Of a DNA stretch of 64,000 nucleotides, positions 43,638-51,933 are shown piece after piece. The notes under the pieces were generated by a model that worked only from the letters and a program-made list of their open reading frames with translations, was not told where the DNA came from and did no database searches. The position numbers were made by a program, and so were the translations under genes. The stretch's first letter is position 1; each line of letters opens with the position of its first letter. The DNA comes from an uncultured Altererythrobacter sp. Lineage in GTDB: Bacteria > Pseudomonadota > Alphaproteobacteria > Sphingomonadales > Sphingomonadaceae. The DNA is taken from contig CANLLZ010000002.1 of NCBI GenBank assembly GCA_947492235.1, positions 868,001 through 932,000 of the forward strand. The letters are read 5' to 3'.

Positions 43638-44150
43638 TCAGCCTGTCGCATGACCGAAGGCGGCGGGATAGACCACCACGCCTGTCGGCACGTCCCCGGA
43701 GAAAGGAAATATCTGAAAACGCTCCGGCTCGACCTTCGCCACGCTCAGCCTCGGATCCGGTGCGCAGCCGAACCGGGCCGACAATTCGGGGCGGCCGATG
43801 ACCATCAGCCCCCTGGCACCGGCATTGCGCGCTTCTGTGACCGCAGCGTTGACCAGCGCGCCGCCGATTCCGGTGCTTTGACGTGTCGGCATGACCGAAA
43901 CGGGCGCAACCGCGTACCATCCGCGCGCACCGTCCGGCATCGCAACCTCGGCCAATCCGATATGACCGATGACCGCCTGATCCATATTCACCGCGACCAG
44001 CGACAGCCACAGTTGCTCATCCGCGCGCAGGCCGTCGATAATCTCATGGTGGCGGGGGCCGGGCCGCTTCTCGTCCCGGTCGGAAACCTTGGCGAGCGCA
44101 GCGATCGACGGAATATCCCCGGGTTCCTCGCTGCGGATCGTTATGTTCAT
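43638..44150 (-). CDS. GNAT family N-acetyltransferase (first of a tandem pair)
   Basis: 170 residues with the GNAT motif A loop in TRQSTGIGGALVNAAV and strands LWLSLVAVNMDQAVIGHIGL and WYAVAPVSVMP. Its start overlaps the ribA stop by 4 nt (ATGA), so it is co-translated with riboflavin-pathway ribA, though no link to riboflavin is evident. The neighbouring GNAT gene is its paralogue. Both N-termini (MNITIRSEEPGD, MQISIRQERPGD) align, supporting tandem duplication. Function beyond acetyl transfer is not known. Confidence 0.85.
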   Translation of the reverse strand: MNITIRSEEPGDIPSIAALAKVSDRDEKRPGPRHHEIIDGLRADEQLWLSLVAVNMDQAVIGHIGLAEVAMPDGARGWYAVAPVSVMPTRQSTGIGGALVNAAVTEARNAGARGLMVIGRPELSARFGCAPDPRLSVAKVEPERFQIFPFSGDVPTGVVVYPAAFGHATG

Positions 44151-45256
44151 TCGAGCAAATGTCCCGATCGATCGCGCTTCGTCGCCAAATAGCGCGCGTT
44201 ATGTGGATTGTCGGGCAATTGATGCGCGACCCGCTGGGCAATGTTGATGCCTTCTTGTTCCAAGGCCGTGACCTTGCGCGGGTTGTTGGTCATCAGTCGG
44301 ATACGGTCAATCCCCAATAAAGCCAGCATTCGGGCCGCTGTGGCGAAATCGCGCGACTCGTCGGGCAGTCCCAGCCGCTCGTTGGCCTCCACCGTGTCGA
44401 AGCCCTGATCCTGCAGGCGGTAGGCACGCATTTTGTTGACCAGCCCGATGCCGCGCCCTTCCTGCCGCATATACAGCAGCACGCCGTATCCGCCGCCGTC
44501 AGCCTCTTGCGCCATGGCATGCAGCGCGGCGTCCAGCTGAGGTCCGCAATCGCATTTCAGGCTGCCGAGAATGTCGCCGGTCAGACATTCCGAATGCAGG
44601 CGCACCAGCGGAGTGGCATCGGCCATCTGCTTGCCGATGATCAGCGCGCAATGCTCGCGCATATCGTCTGCCTTGCGGAAGACCACAATCTCGCTCGGAT
44701 CGTCCTGTTCCTGTGTGGCGGCAATCGGCAGCCGCGCGCGGGTGGCAATCGAGAGCTGTGCAGGATCGCTCCACGCCTCCAGATCGGCCGGCGCGAAGGG
44801 CTGCGCTTCGCCCGCATTAGCGGGCGCGACCATGAAGGCTGGGAGAATGCCTGCGATCCGCGCGAGTTCCAGCACCGCCTGTGCAGTCTCGGCCCACTCC
44901 AGCGGATCGGCGCGGAACGGGCCTTTCATCGGGCTGGCGAGATCGAGCGCGGGGTCGGCCACTGCCATCGCATCGCTCAGCGTAAACCCGTCAGCACCCC
45001 GGATCAGCACCGGAGCATAGGGCACAGCAGCCTCGCGCTGATTGGCCAGTTTCAGCGTGGCAGCGCGGGCGGCGGAGATCAGCAGGCGGCCGGATTGCAG
45101 CCCGCTTGTCGCTGCCGTTTCGATCGGCTGGAGGATGAGGGTCTCGTCCGCACCCAGATCGACAGCGAGCGGCCAGCCATGGCGCAGCGCATCGACCGCC
45201 TGCGCCACGCGGCGTGCCGGTGACGGCTGGATTCCAGAAGGCGCGCCAGCGCTCAG
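44147..45256 (-). CDS. ribA: GTP cyclohydrolase II (riboflavin biosynthesis)
   Basis: The C-terminal 200 residues are canonical RibA: the zinc-binding cysteines in SECLTGDILGSLKCDCGPQL, the catalytic RQEGRGIGLVNKMRAYRLQD and NERLGLPDE. It opens the GTP imidazole ring to start riboflavin/FAD synthesis. The N-terminal ~170 residues (ARRVAQAVDALRHGWPLAVD onward) resemble the extra N-terminal region of sphingomonad RibA, not RibB. The start is uncertain. CTG 45256 overlaps the xth stop (CTGA), has GGAG 8 nt upstream, and gives 369 residues; the first canonical start without a large overlap is GTG 45208 (353 aa). The GNAT pair follows with a 4-nt overlap. Confidence 0.88.
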   Translation of the reverse strand: MSAGAPSGIQPSPARRVAQAVDALRHGWPLAVDLGADETLILQPIETAATSGLQSGRLLISAARAATLKLANQREAAVPYAPVLIRGADGFTLSDAMAVADPALDLASPMKGPFRADPLEWAETAQAVLELARIAGILPAFMVAPANAGEAQPFAPADLEAWSDPAQLSIATRARLPIAATQEQDDPSEIVVFRKADDMREHCALIIGKQMADATPLVRLHSECLTGDILGSLKCDCGPQLDAALHAMAQEADGGGYGVLLYMRQEGRGIGLVNKMRAYRLQDQGFDTVEANERLGLPDESRDFATAARMLALLGIDRIRLMTNNPRKVTALEQEGINIAQRVAHQLPDNPHNARYLATKRDRSGHLLE

Positions 45257-46062
45257 AAAGTAAACTCCGTCGTCAGCGGCACGTGGTCGCTCGGTTTTTC
45301 CCAATCGCGCGCGTCTTCGTAAACGCTGTGCCCGGTTGCCTGCGCGGCGAGCTGCGGGCTGGCCCACATATGATCGAGCCTCCGCCCGCGGTCGCCCTTG
45401 CGCCAGTCTTTGCTGCGATAGCTCCACCAGGAATAATACCGCTCCGGCGCAGCAATGTGTTCGCGCCCGATATCTTTCCAGCCATGCGCATCCATGAAGC
45501 CCTGCAGCGTTTCCACCTCCAGCGGCGTGTGGCTGACGACTTTCAGCAGTTGCTTGTGGCTCCACACATCGCTTTCCAGCGGGGCGATGTTGAAATCGCC
45601 AACGATCAACGTGGGGCTGTCGATTGTTTCCGCCCAGCGCGTCATCCGCTCGAGAAAATCGAGCTTCTGGCCGAATTTGGGGTTCTGCTCGCGGTCCGGG
45701 ATATCGCCGCCTGCGGGGACATAGACGTTCTCGATGACGGTGCCCGCACCGCCCTTGCTGCCAGCGCCATCGCTCAGCTGCACGCCGACATGGCGCGCCT
45801 CGCCATTGTCCTGCCAGTCATGCCGCGAAAACTCGGTGAAGGGTACTTTGCCGACAGTGGCGACGCCGTGATACCCCTTCTGCCCGTGCACCGCGAAATG
45901 CTCGTAGCCCAGCGCGCGGAACGCCTCGTAGGGGAACTGGTGTTCCTGGCACTTGATCTCTTGCAAGCAGAGAATGTCCGGCGCGTGGGACGCGATGAAT
46001 TTCTCGACAATCGGCATCCGCAAGCGGACGGAATTGATGTTCCAGGTGGTGACGGACAGCAT
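45253..46062 (-). CDS. xth: Exodeoxyribonuclease III
   Basis: 269 residues, the full AP-endonuclease/exonuclease III fold: SVTTWNINSVRLRM (catalytic Asn), LCLQEIKCQ with the metal-binding Glu, VPAGGDIPD, the VGDFNIAPLESD motif, RGRRLDHMW and the final catalytic SDHVPL. It nicks abasic sites and removes damaged 3' ends in base-excision repair. ATG 46062 is chosen because it places the conserved first strand at residue 2. It is the first gene of the xth-ribA-GNAT-GNAT operon and diverges from the alkaline phosphatase lipoprotein gene. Confidence 0.95.
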   Translation of the reverse strand: MLSVTTWNINSVRLRMPIVEKFIASHAPDILCLQEIKCQEHQFPYEAFRALGYEHFAVHGQKGYHGVATVGKVPFTEFSRHDWQDNGEARHVGVQLSDGAGSKGGAGTVIENVYVPAGGDIPDREQNPKFGQKLDFLERMTRWAETIDSPTLIVGDFNIAPLESDVWSHKQLLKVVSHTPLEVETLQGFMDAHGWKDIGREHIAAPERYYSWWSYRSKDWRKGDRGRRLDHMWASPQLAAQATGHSVYEDARDWEKPSDHVPLTTEFTF

Positions 46063-46211
46063 GGGGCCGCAGATAGGCCGCGCGCGTCTCTGCGGCAACC
46101 CATGCAAGTGGCTACCCCATTGGCCATGTAAACGGGCGCGTAAAAGACGTTTCGCGCCCTCGTCATAATCGGCGCGCATCGGCTATGGCATGCTATCCAA
46201 GGAGACCAAGC

Positions 46212-47633
46212 ATGCGCACTGCCCTTTCCGCTTTCGTTCTTACCGCAGCCCTGCCGCTGGGCGCATGCGCCACCTATGCTCAGGAAGCCCCAGCGCCGAT
46301 TGCTGCGGCACCGAGCGAGGCGCCCAAGCCAGCAAAAGCCAAGAACGTGATCCTGTTTATCGGTGACGGCATGGGCATCAGCACCATCACAGCCGCGCGC
46401 ATCTATGCCGGGCAGAAACTGGGCCAGACGGGGGAGGAATATGTCCTGCCGTTCGAGCGGTTCGAGAATGTGGCGCTGGTCAAAACCTACAACACCGATG
46501 CGCAGGTTCCCGATAGCGCGGGCACCGCTACGGCGATGCATTCGGGCGTGAAGACCCGGATAGGGATGCTGGGCGTGGGGCCGGGTGCGGACAAGGGCGA
46601 TTGCCGGACGGCTGCCGATCATGCGCTGCCGCTGCTGGGCGAGGAAGCAAAAGAGCGCGGGCTCGCGCTGGGCATTGTCAGCACGGCGCGGCTGACCCAC
46701 GCCACACCTGCCTCGGTCTATGCCCGCAGCACCAGCCGCGATTGGGAAGCGGACGCCGCCTTCCCTGATGCGCAGGCAGGCTTTGGATGCCGGGACATCG
46801 CCACCCAACTGGTCGAAGCCGATTTCGACGTGGCTCTGGGCGGCGGGAGTGCGGCCTTCTACGGGGCTGATAGCGGCGGCAGGCGCGGGGTGGCATCGGC
46901 CGATCTGCCATCCGATTGGGCGGCAAGGACCGGCGGAACCGTTGCCCGCACCGCTGCCGAAATGGCCGCTGCATCCGCCGACGCGCCGGTGCTCGGCCTC
47001 TTCTCGGCCAGCCACATGACCTACATGGCAGAGCGCGAGGGCGCCTCCACCGAGCCGACCCTGACCGAGATGACCGCGGATGCGATTCGCCGGCTAGGTG
47101 GCGATCCAGATGGCTATTATCTGATGGTAGAAAGCGGCCGGATCGATCACGCGCACCATTGGGGCCGCGCCGGCGTCGCCTTGGAAGAGGCTGTCGAGTT
47201 CGCCCGGGCCATCCAGCACGCCATCGACAATACCGACCCGTCAGAAACGCTGATTATGGTCACCGCCGATCACAGCCATGTGTTCACCATTGCCGGGTAT
47301 CCGCAGCGCGGCAATCCGATCCTCGGCCATGTCGTATCCCCGCCCGATTCGGGCAGCGGAGAGGGTGAACTGGTTTTGGCGGAGGACGGCAAGCCTTACA
47401 CCACGCTGGGTTATGCCAATGGACCGGGCGCCATTTCGGGCGAGCGGGAAATTCCCGAAACCGGCGTCATGGCGCAGCAGCAGGCCGCGATCCCCACCGG
47501 CTCCGAAACCCATGCGGGCGAGGATGTCGCGCTCTATGGCTCTGGCCCAGGGGCGGACGGTGTGCGCGGTGTGATCGAGCAGAACCGCATCTATCACATC
47601 ATCCGCAGCGCGTTTGGCTGGCCTGACGAATAG
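46212..47633 (+). CDS. Alkaline phosphatase, predicted lipoprotein
   Basis: 473 residues. The signal peptide ends in a lipobox (LPLGAC), so the enzyme is probably membrane-anchored in the periplasm, unlike soluble E. coli PhoA. Alkaline phosphatase motifs: metal-binding FIGDGMGIST, nucleophile Ser102 in PDSAGTATAMHSG, GRIDHAHHWG, and the late TADHSHVF. It hydrolyses phosphomonoesters. ATG 46212 has AGGAG upstream. It is divergent from xth and followed by a bidirectional stem-loop. No Pho-box was recognised upstream, so control by phosphate is unproven. The gene is close to the PhoA/PhoB group, but the symbol is left blank because several AP families share these motifs. Confidence 0.9.
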   Translation: MRTALSAFVLTAALPLGACATYAQEAPAPIAAAPSEAPKPAKAKNVILFIGDGMGISTITAARIYAGQKLGQTGEEYVLPFERFENVALVKTYNTDAQVPDSAGTATAMHSGVKTRIGMLGVGPGADKGDCRTAADHALPLLGEEAKERGLALGIVSTARLTHATPASVYARSTSRDWEADAAFPDAQAGFGCRDIATQLVEADFDVALGGGSAAFYGADSGGRRGVASADLPSDWAARTGGTVARTAAEMAAASADAPVLGLFSASHMTYMAEREGASTEPTLTEMTADAIRRLGGDPDGYYLMVESGRIDHAHHWGRAGVALEEAVEFARAIQHAIDNTDPSETLIMVTADHSHVFTIAGYPQRGNPILGHVVSPPDSGSGEGELVLAEDGKPYTTLGYANGPGAISGEREIPETGVMAQQQAAIPTGSETHAGEDVALYGSGPGADGVRGVIEQNRIYHIIRSAFGWPDE

Positions 47634-47670
47634 ACCGTCATAATAGGGTCCCCAACCAAAACCGGAGCCC

Positions 47671-47715
47671 GAAAACGAAAAAACCCCCGCACCGGGGGCA
47701 GTGGTGCGAGGGTTT
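47671..47715 (-). terminator. Strong rho-independent terminator, lolA side
   Basis: On the minus strand AAACCCTCGCACC pairs with GGTGCGGGGGTTT (13 bp, one mismatch, 9-nt loop) and is followed by a T-run (TTTTTTCGTTTTC). It is therefore strongest for transcripts coming from the lolA side. On the plus strand it may also help to end the alkaline phosphatase transcript. It terminates about 220 nt after the lolA stop. Confidence 0.7.
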
Positions 47716-47846
47716 CCGTTTCAGCGTTCGTCACGCTTGGTGCAAAGCGGCCAATCCGAGGGACAGGGCAACAGGGGGGAAACCCGTCTCTCCGCCGCTT
47801 TACAAGTAAGATACTATGACCCCCGCGCTTTCCGTTAGGTGAACGG
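47716..47846 (-). ncRNA. Candidate structured RNA between lolA and its terminator
   Basis: Between the lolA stop and the terminator, the minus strand holds nested inverted repeats: CCGTT-N5-AACGG (47832-47846) and AAAGCGGC/GCCGCTTT (47744-47751 with 47794-47801) enclosing GGGGGGAAACCC. Combined with the terminator this could be a small RNA of about 130 nt or a long 3' UTR. No promoter or known RNA family was recognised, so this is a proposal only. Confidence 0.25.
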
Positions 47847-47893
47847 CATGTCGCGAATTGTCGCAGAAGCGGGGCAATCCGGCGACGAAGCGT

Positions 47894-48556
47894 TCAGCGC
47901 GTGCGACGACCGCTGCGGCGCGGATCCTTATAGGTGAACGCCGAGTCGGATACCGATACGCCATAGCGTTGATTGCGCAGACGCACCGTCGTGCGATTGT
48001 TTTGTGCGTCGAGAGCGACCCAATTGGTCAATTGCCACCCGCCGGGTGCACTGGAGTTCTTCGTGAACACCAGCGTGATGACGCCAAATTCCGGGCGCTT
48101 CGGGTCGCGCACTTCCACGCTCAGCACATTGGGATTGCTGGTCGGCATCAGCTTGCCGTATTTCTTCACATCGCGATTGGGATCGAGCAGCGCGCCGAGC
48201 GGCGAGTTGCTGATTGGCCAGCGCTGGACCTGATTCACCTCGTAATCGACCAGCGTCAGCGACTTGCCGTTGGAGACCACCAGCAGCGGCACACCCTTCT
48301 CGTATTCGAAGCGGATCTTGCCGGGGCGCTTCAGCGTCATCACGCCGCCAATGCTCTGGCCCTTGCGGTCGGTCTGGGTGAAATCGGCGCGCATCGTGCT
48401 GATACCGCGCAGCGCGGCGACAGCGCTGTCGAGCTGTCCGGCCTGCGCGAATAAAGGGGTAGCGGGCGCAATCAGCGCGGCGGTGGGCAAGCCGACGGCC
48501 AGTGCTGCCGCAAAGGCGACACCGGCAGGCTTGGCGATAAGGGATTTGATGTTCAT
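47894..48556 (-). CDS. lolA: Outer-membrane lipoprotein carrier protein LolA family
   Basis: 220 residues. A signal peptide (AFAAALAVGLPTAALIAPAT) precedes a LolA-type half-barrel: LRGISTMRADFTQTDRKGQ, GVMTLKRPGKIRFEYEKG, VSNGKSLTLVDYEVNQVQRW and the late VALDAQNNRTTVRL. LolA ferries lipoproteins across the periplasm from LolCDE to the outer membrane; the window holds at least five predicted lipoproteins that could be cargo. ATG 48556 starts the signal peptide. LolA-like proteins can also act in other transfers, and LolB is not nearby. Confidence 0.88.
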   Translation of the reverse strand: MNIKSLIAKPAGVAFAAALAVGLPTAALIAPATPLFAQAGQLDSAVAALRGISTMRADFTQTDRKGQSIGGVMTLKRPGKIRFEYEKGVPLLVVSNGKSLTLVDYEVNQVQRWPISNSPLGALLDPNRDVKKYGKLMPTSNPNVLSVEVRDPKRPEFGVITLVFTKNSSAPGGWQLTNWVALDAQNNRTTVRLRNQRYGVSVSDSAFTYKDPRRSGRRTR

Positions 48557-48648
48557 GCAGCGACGATTACCCGCGAAGCGCTGAACTGTCACTGACCAAC
48601 GATCGATCCCGCTGTTCAGGAAAGTCGCCAGATAGATGAACCCGAAGC

Positions 48649-48816
48649 TTACTTGATTTTGGCTTCCTTGAACTCGACGTGCTTGCGCGCGACGGGATCG
48701 TACTTCTTGAACACCATCTTCTCGGTGATGTTGCGGGGGTTCTTTTTGGTCACGTAGTAAAAGCCCGTGTCTGCGGTCGAGACGAGCTTGATCTTGACGG
48801 TTGCGGACTTCGCCAT
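48649..48816 (-). CDS. rpmG: 50S ribosomal protein L33
   Basis: 55 residues: [20 protein letters not shown] and [20 protein letters not shown], ending in VEFKEAKIK. This is the Cys-free (zinc-independent) form of L33; both CxxC pairs are absent. It binds near the E site of the large ribosomal subunit. It stands alone, as rpmG often does in alphaproteobacteria, downstream of the arfB operon and upstream of lolA. A stem-loop with a T-run lies about 45 nt upstream. Confidence 0.96.
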   Translation of the reverse strand: MAKSATVKIKLVSTADTGFYYVTKKNPRNITEKMVFKKYDPVARKHVEFKEAKIK

Positions 48817-48860
48817 CGTGGTTTCCTAAAATTCCTGTGGGGCGCCGCGAGGTTCACGGA

Positions 48861-48896
48861 GCCAAAATAAAACAGGCGGCGCTTGCGCACGCCGCC
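48861..48896 (-). terminator. Rho-independent terminator after arfB
   Basis: On the minus strand GGCGGCG pairs with CGCCGCC (7 bp, 8-nt loop) followed by TGTTTTATTTT. It ends the pabBC-pseudouridine synthase-arfB transcript 69 nt after arfB. Because rpmG follows in the same direction, a weak TTGACT-17-CAATTG box at 48937-48909 just before the stem could instead place the stem in the rpmG leader. Confidence 0.55.
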
Positions 48897-48964
48897 ACAT
48901 CGGGCGCGCAATTGACCGATGCGCGCGTCCGAGTCAAGGTAAAACGCTGGTCCCGCCTCCGGTT

Positions 48965-49384
48965 TTACCAGTCGCTGCCGGGTTTCACAGAGCCACGTTT
49001 GGCCTTCACCTCGCCCCGCGCTTTCTTGGCTTTCAGCCGCTTGGTCTTGCCGACCCGGTTGAGCCGGGTCTTGGCGCGCTTTTTCGGTTGGCGGTGGGCC
49101 TGCTCCAGAATATCGGCGAGCTTCTCGCGTGCCTCGCTGCGGTTGGCGTCCTGTGTGCGGTGGGTGCGGGCGACGATCAGCAGGTCGCCGCCAGCAGTCA
49201 GCTTGCTCCCCGCGATCTGGCGCAGCCGGGCAAAAATGGGCGGTGGCAGGCGCAATTTGTAGATGTTGACCCGCAGCTGGACTTCGGTGGCAACCTTGTT
49301 GGCGTTCTGCCCGCCCGGCCCGGACCCAGCGACAAAGCTTTCCTCCGCCAGAGCATTGGCGCGAGAGATCAGCGTGTCATCCAT
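48965..49384 (-). CDS. arfB: Alternative ribosome-rescue peptidyl-tRNA hydrolase ArfB (YaeJ)
   Basis: 139 residues. The catalytic GGQ lies in AGSGPGGQNANKVATEVQLR, as in class I release factors, and the tail is strongly basic (KKRAKTRLNRVGKTKRLKAK), which in E. coli ArfB enters the empty mRNA channel. It releases nascent chains from ribosomes stalled without a stop codon, independent of tmRNA. ATG 49384 overlaps the upstream pseudouridine synthase stop by 8 nt, so coupling is likely. An upstream in-frame Met (49423) would add residues not seen in the family. Confidence 0.93.
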   Translation of the reverse strand: MDDTLISRANALAEESFVAGSGPGGQNANKVATEVQLRVNIYKLRLPPPIFARLRQIAGSKLTAGGDLLIVARTHRTQDANRSEAREKLADILEQAHRQPKKRAKTRLNRVGKTKRLKAKKARGEVKAKRGSVKPGSDW

Positions 49385-50057
49385 CGGCTTCTGTGCTGGC
49401 GGCTTCACTTGTCTCGCCAGCAAGCAGCGCGAAATCAGGCGACATCGGTGCTTCGGCGACGATGTCGGGCTTGCCCTCGCGCGGGATCGTCAGCGCGCTG
49501 GCATGCAGCATGGTGCGCGGGCCGCTGGATTTGTCGCCGTAAATCGGATCGCCCAGCAGCGGCAGGCCCAGACCCGATGCAGCATGGACGCGGATCTGGT
49601 GGGTGCGGCCTGTTTCGGGCTTGAACTCCACCAGAGCGCCGCCGCCCGCCAGCGCGCGCACGAGCCGCCAATGCGTCAGCGAGGGTTTGCCCTTCCTCGC
49701 CGGAATCATCCGCCAGCCCTTTTCCGCGCTGCTGATCTTGGCCAACGCCAGCTCGATCACACCTTCCGCTTCGGCCGGAACCCCGCTGAGCAGGCCGAGA
49801 TAGGTCTTTTGCGGAAGGCGTTCCTCGAACGCACGGTTGAAGCGCTTCAAAGCCTTCGGATTGCGCGCAAGCAGCAGGCAGCCGCTGGTGTCGGTGTCCA
49901 GCCGGTGAACCGGCACCGGCGGGCGCTGGAAGCCCATTTTCAATTGCTCGACATGGTCCTCCAGCGATGCCCCGCCCTTGCGCGGGCGCTCTATCGACAG
50001 GCCTGAAGGCTTGTCGATCACCAGCGCTTCACCGTCTTCGAACAGAATATCGATCAT
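49377..50057 (-). CDS. RluA-family pseudouridine synthase
   Basis: 226 residues. The catalytic Asp lies in PVHRLDTDTSGCLLLA; KTYLGLLSGV and FKPETGRTHQIRVHAA complete the RluA signature. No S4 domain is seen at the N-terminus, and the size fits the RluA/RluC-like short group. It isomerises uridine in rRNA or tRNA; the exact site is unknown. It is coupled to pabBC (4-nt ATGA overlap) and to arfB (8-nt overlap), giving a pabBC-rluA-like-arfB operon that combines folate synthesis with translation maintenance. Confidence 0.92.
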   Translation of the reverse strand: MIDILFEDGEALVIDKPSGLSIERPRKGGASLEDHVEQLKMGFQRPPVPVHRLDTDTSGCLLLARNPKALKRFNRAFEERLPQKTYLGLLSGVPAEAEGVIELALAKISSAEKGWRMIPARKGKPSLTHWRLVRALAGGGALVEFKPETGRTHQIRVHAASGLGLPLLGDPIYGDKSSGPRTMLHASALTIPREGKPDIVAEAPMSPDFALLAGETSEAASTEADG

Positions 50058-51886
50058 ACCATCAGCTCCGCGCGCATCAGCCCGCGCACGGCGTTGCCGA
50101 GCAGGAACCCGTGTTCGAGATCGGTGATCTGCAGCTCGCGCTCCACCGCTTTGCCTGTCGCCAGCAAATGCGCGCGCTGCACACCGGGCAGCAGGCCCAG
50201 CCCGAGCGGCGGGGTAGCCAGCATCCCGTCCTGCTCCACAAACAGGCTGGTCCACGCGCCTTCTGTCAGCAGGCCATCGTCGCGGATAAACAACGCTTCG
50301 TCTGCGCCCGCCTCCAGCGCAGCGGCCCGCGCGTCCTCGTAAAACCCGCGATCCGTGGTCTTGTGCCGGAGCCGCCAGTCGCGGCTATCGACGGGCAGGG
50401 GAAGGATGATGCATTTGAGCGGAGCTGTGGGCGCGGGCGGCAGGGGGGCCGCCTCCAACGATATCTCGCCCGATCGTGAAGCCAGCAGACGGACTTTCGC
50501 GCCTTGCTCCAGATCGAAGCACAGCGACTGGATGCGGTTGCGGCTTTCGTGCCGGTCAAACGTGAAGCCTAGCTCCGCCGCGCTCGCCTTCATGCGCTCC
50601 AGATGCAGTTCCAGCAGCGCGATGCCGTTGTCGGGATCGAAATGCATCGTCTCGATCAGATCGAACCCCGCAACGCTCGCGCCCGGCGCGGAGGCGCGCG
50701 CAAATCCCGCCTTCAGCAATGTCTCGCGCCATTCGGGCAGAGCTTCGCTATCCGCCACGATCCCTGCGCCCACGCCCAGCACGGCGCGGCCCTGGCCGTT
50801 CTCTATGGGGGAGAGGCGCAGCGTCCGGATCGCCACGTTAAACGCCGCGTCACCGCTGGCATCGATCCGCCCGATGGCCCCGCAATAGGCCCCGCGCGCA
50901 TCCCGTTCGACCTCGTTGATCAGCTCCATCGCCCGGATTTTCGGCGCGCCGGTGATCGACCCGCAGGGGAAGATCGCGCGCACCAGATCGAAGATGTCGC
51001 TGCCCGATTGCAACCGCGCCGTGACTGTCGTCACCATCTGGTGGACGCTGGGATAGTGCTCCACCTTGAACGGGTTCTCCACGCTGACCGTGCCAGCGTC
51101 CGACACGCGGCTGAGATCGTTGCGCATCAGGTCAACGATCATCAGGTTTTCGGCCCGTTCCTTGTCCGATGTCTCCAGCTCTGCGGCCAGTGCCGCATCG
51201 GTTTCGGCGTCATCGCTGCGGGGGCGGGTGCCCTTCATCGGCTTGGCCCGGACTGTGCCGTCTTTCAGCGAGACGAACAATTCCGGCGACAGGCTGAGCA
51301 GCCAGTCGCTGCCATCGAAGATCACTCCGCCATAGCCGGCCTGCGCCGCCGGGCGCAGCGCCGCATAGAGTGCCAGCGGATCGCCCCGGTAAGACCCCGT
51401 CAGAGGCAAGGTCAGATTGGCCTGATAGATATCGCCTGCGGCAATGGCCTCTTTCAGCCGCTCGAACGCCTCGCCATGCGCGCCGGGCGAAACCTGCGGC
51501 TCCAGCGGGCCAAGCGATACGGGCGCACCTGCGCTCTCCGCCTCTGCCGCGAGCCAGGCAGGCACAGCATCGGCGGGCATTGTCTCGGATTTCTCGAACA
51601 GACCCAGCCACACCAAGGGGCCAGCCGCACCGCTGCGCGCCTCAGCCAAAGGCATGAGCCTGGGCTCCAGCGCCAGCCCCGCCTCATAGGCAATATATCC
51701 CGCCAGCGTCCCGCCATTGTGCGCCTGCGATGCGCGCGCTTCTTCAAGCACTGCCTCCACCAGATTAGGCTGGTGCGCCACGAACAGCGCGCGCGGGTTC
51801 GTGAGCAGCTGCGCATCCGCAGCACCCTCTGAACGCGCATCGTCCAGCAACACGAAGGGTTGGCGCTCTCCCATTGGGTTTGCCAT
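50054..51886 (-). CDS. pabBC: Aminodeoxychorismate synthase component I fused to 4-amino-4-deoxychorismate lyase (PabB-PabC)
   Basis: 610 residues. The N-terminal ~370 residues are a chorismate-binding PabB/TrpE domain, with AIAAGDIYQANLTLPL, LMIVDLMRNDLSRV and IFPCGSITGAPKIRAME. The C-terminal ~240 residues are a PLP-fold class IV aminotransferase-like lyase, with ETMHFDPDNGIALLELHLER, FIRDDGLLTEG and the late NAVRGL. Together they convert chorismate plus ammonia to 4-aminobenzoate for folate. The glutaminase PabA is not in this window. ATG 51886 is preferred to 51874 only because it is first; neither has a strong ribosome-binding site. Divergent from the HerA-like gene. Confidence 0.9.
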   Translation of the reverse strand: MANPMGERQPFVLLDDARSEGAADAQLLTNPRALFVAHQPNLVEAVLEEARASQAHNGGTLAGYIAYEAGLALEPRLMPLAEARSGAAGPLVWLGLFEKSETMPADAVPAWLAAEAESAGAPVSLGPLEPQVSPGAHGEAFERLKEAIAAGDIYQANLTLPLTGSYRGDPLALYAALRPAAQAGYGGVIFDGSDWLLSLSPELFVSLKDGTVRAKPMKGTRPRSDDAETDAALAAELETSDKERAENLMIVDLMRNDLSRVSDAGTVSVENPFKVEHYPSVHQMVTTVTARLQSGSDIFDLVRAIFPCGSITGAPKIRAMELINEVERDARGAYCGAIGRIDASGDAAFNVAIRTLRLSPIENGQGRAVLGVGAGIVADSEALPEWRETLLKAGFARASAPGASVAGFDLIETMHFDPDNGIALLELHLERMKASAAELGFTFDRHESRNRIQSLCFDLEQGAKVRLLASRSGEISLEAAPLPPAPTAPLKCIILPLPVDSRDWRLRHKTTDRGFYEDARAAALEAGADEALFIRDDGLLTEGAWTSLFVEQDGMLATPPLGLGLLPGVQRAHLLATGKAVERELQITDLEHGFLLGNAVRGLMRAELMV

Positions 51887-51933
51887 AGAGCGGCCCGCGC
51901 AAAAGAAAACCACTTGGGGAGCACGAGACAGAC

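Noticed and set aside
48909-48937. TTGACT-17-CAATTG as the rpmG promoter
   Set aside because: The -10 box is poor and the transcript would carry the arfB terminator in its leader; not reported as a feature.
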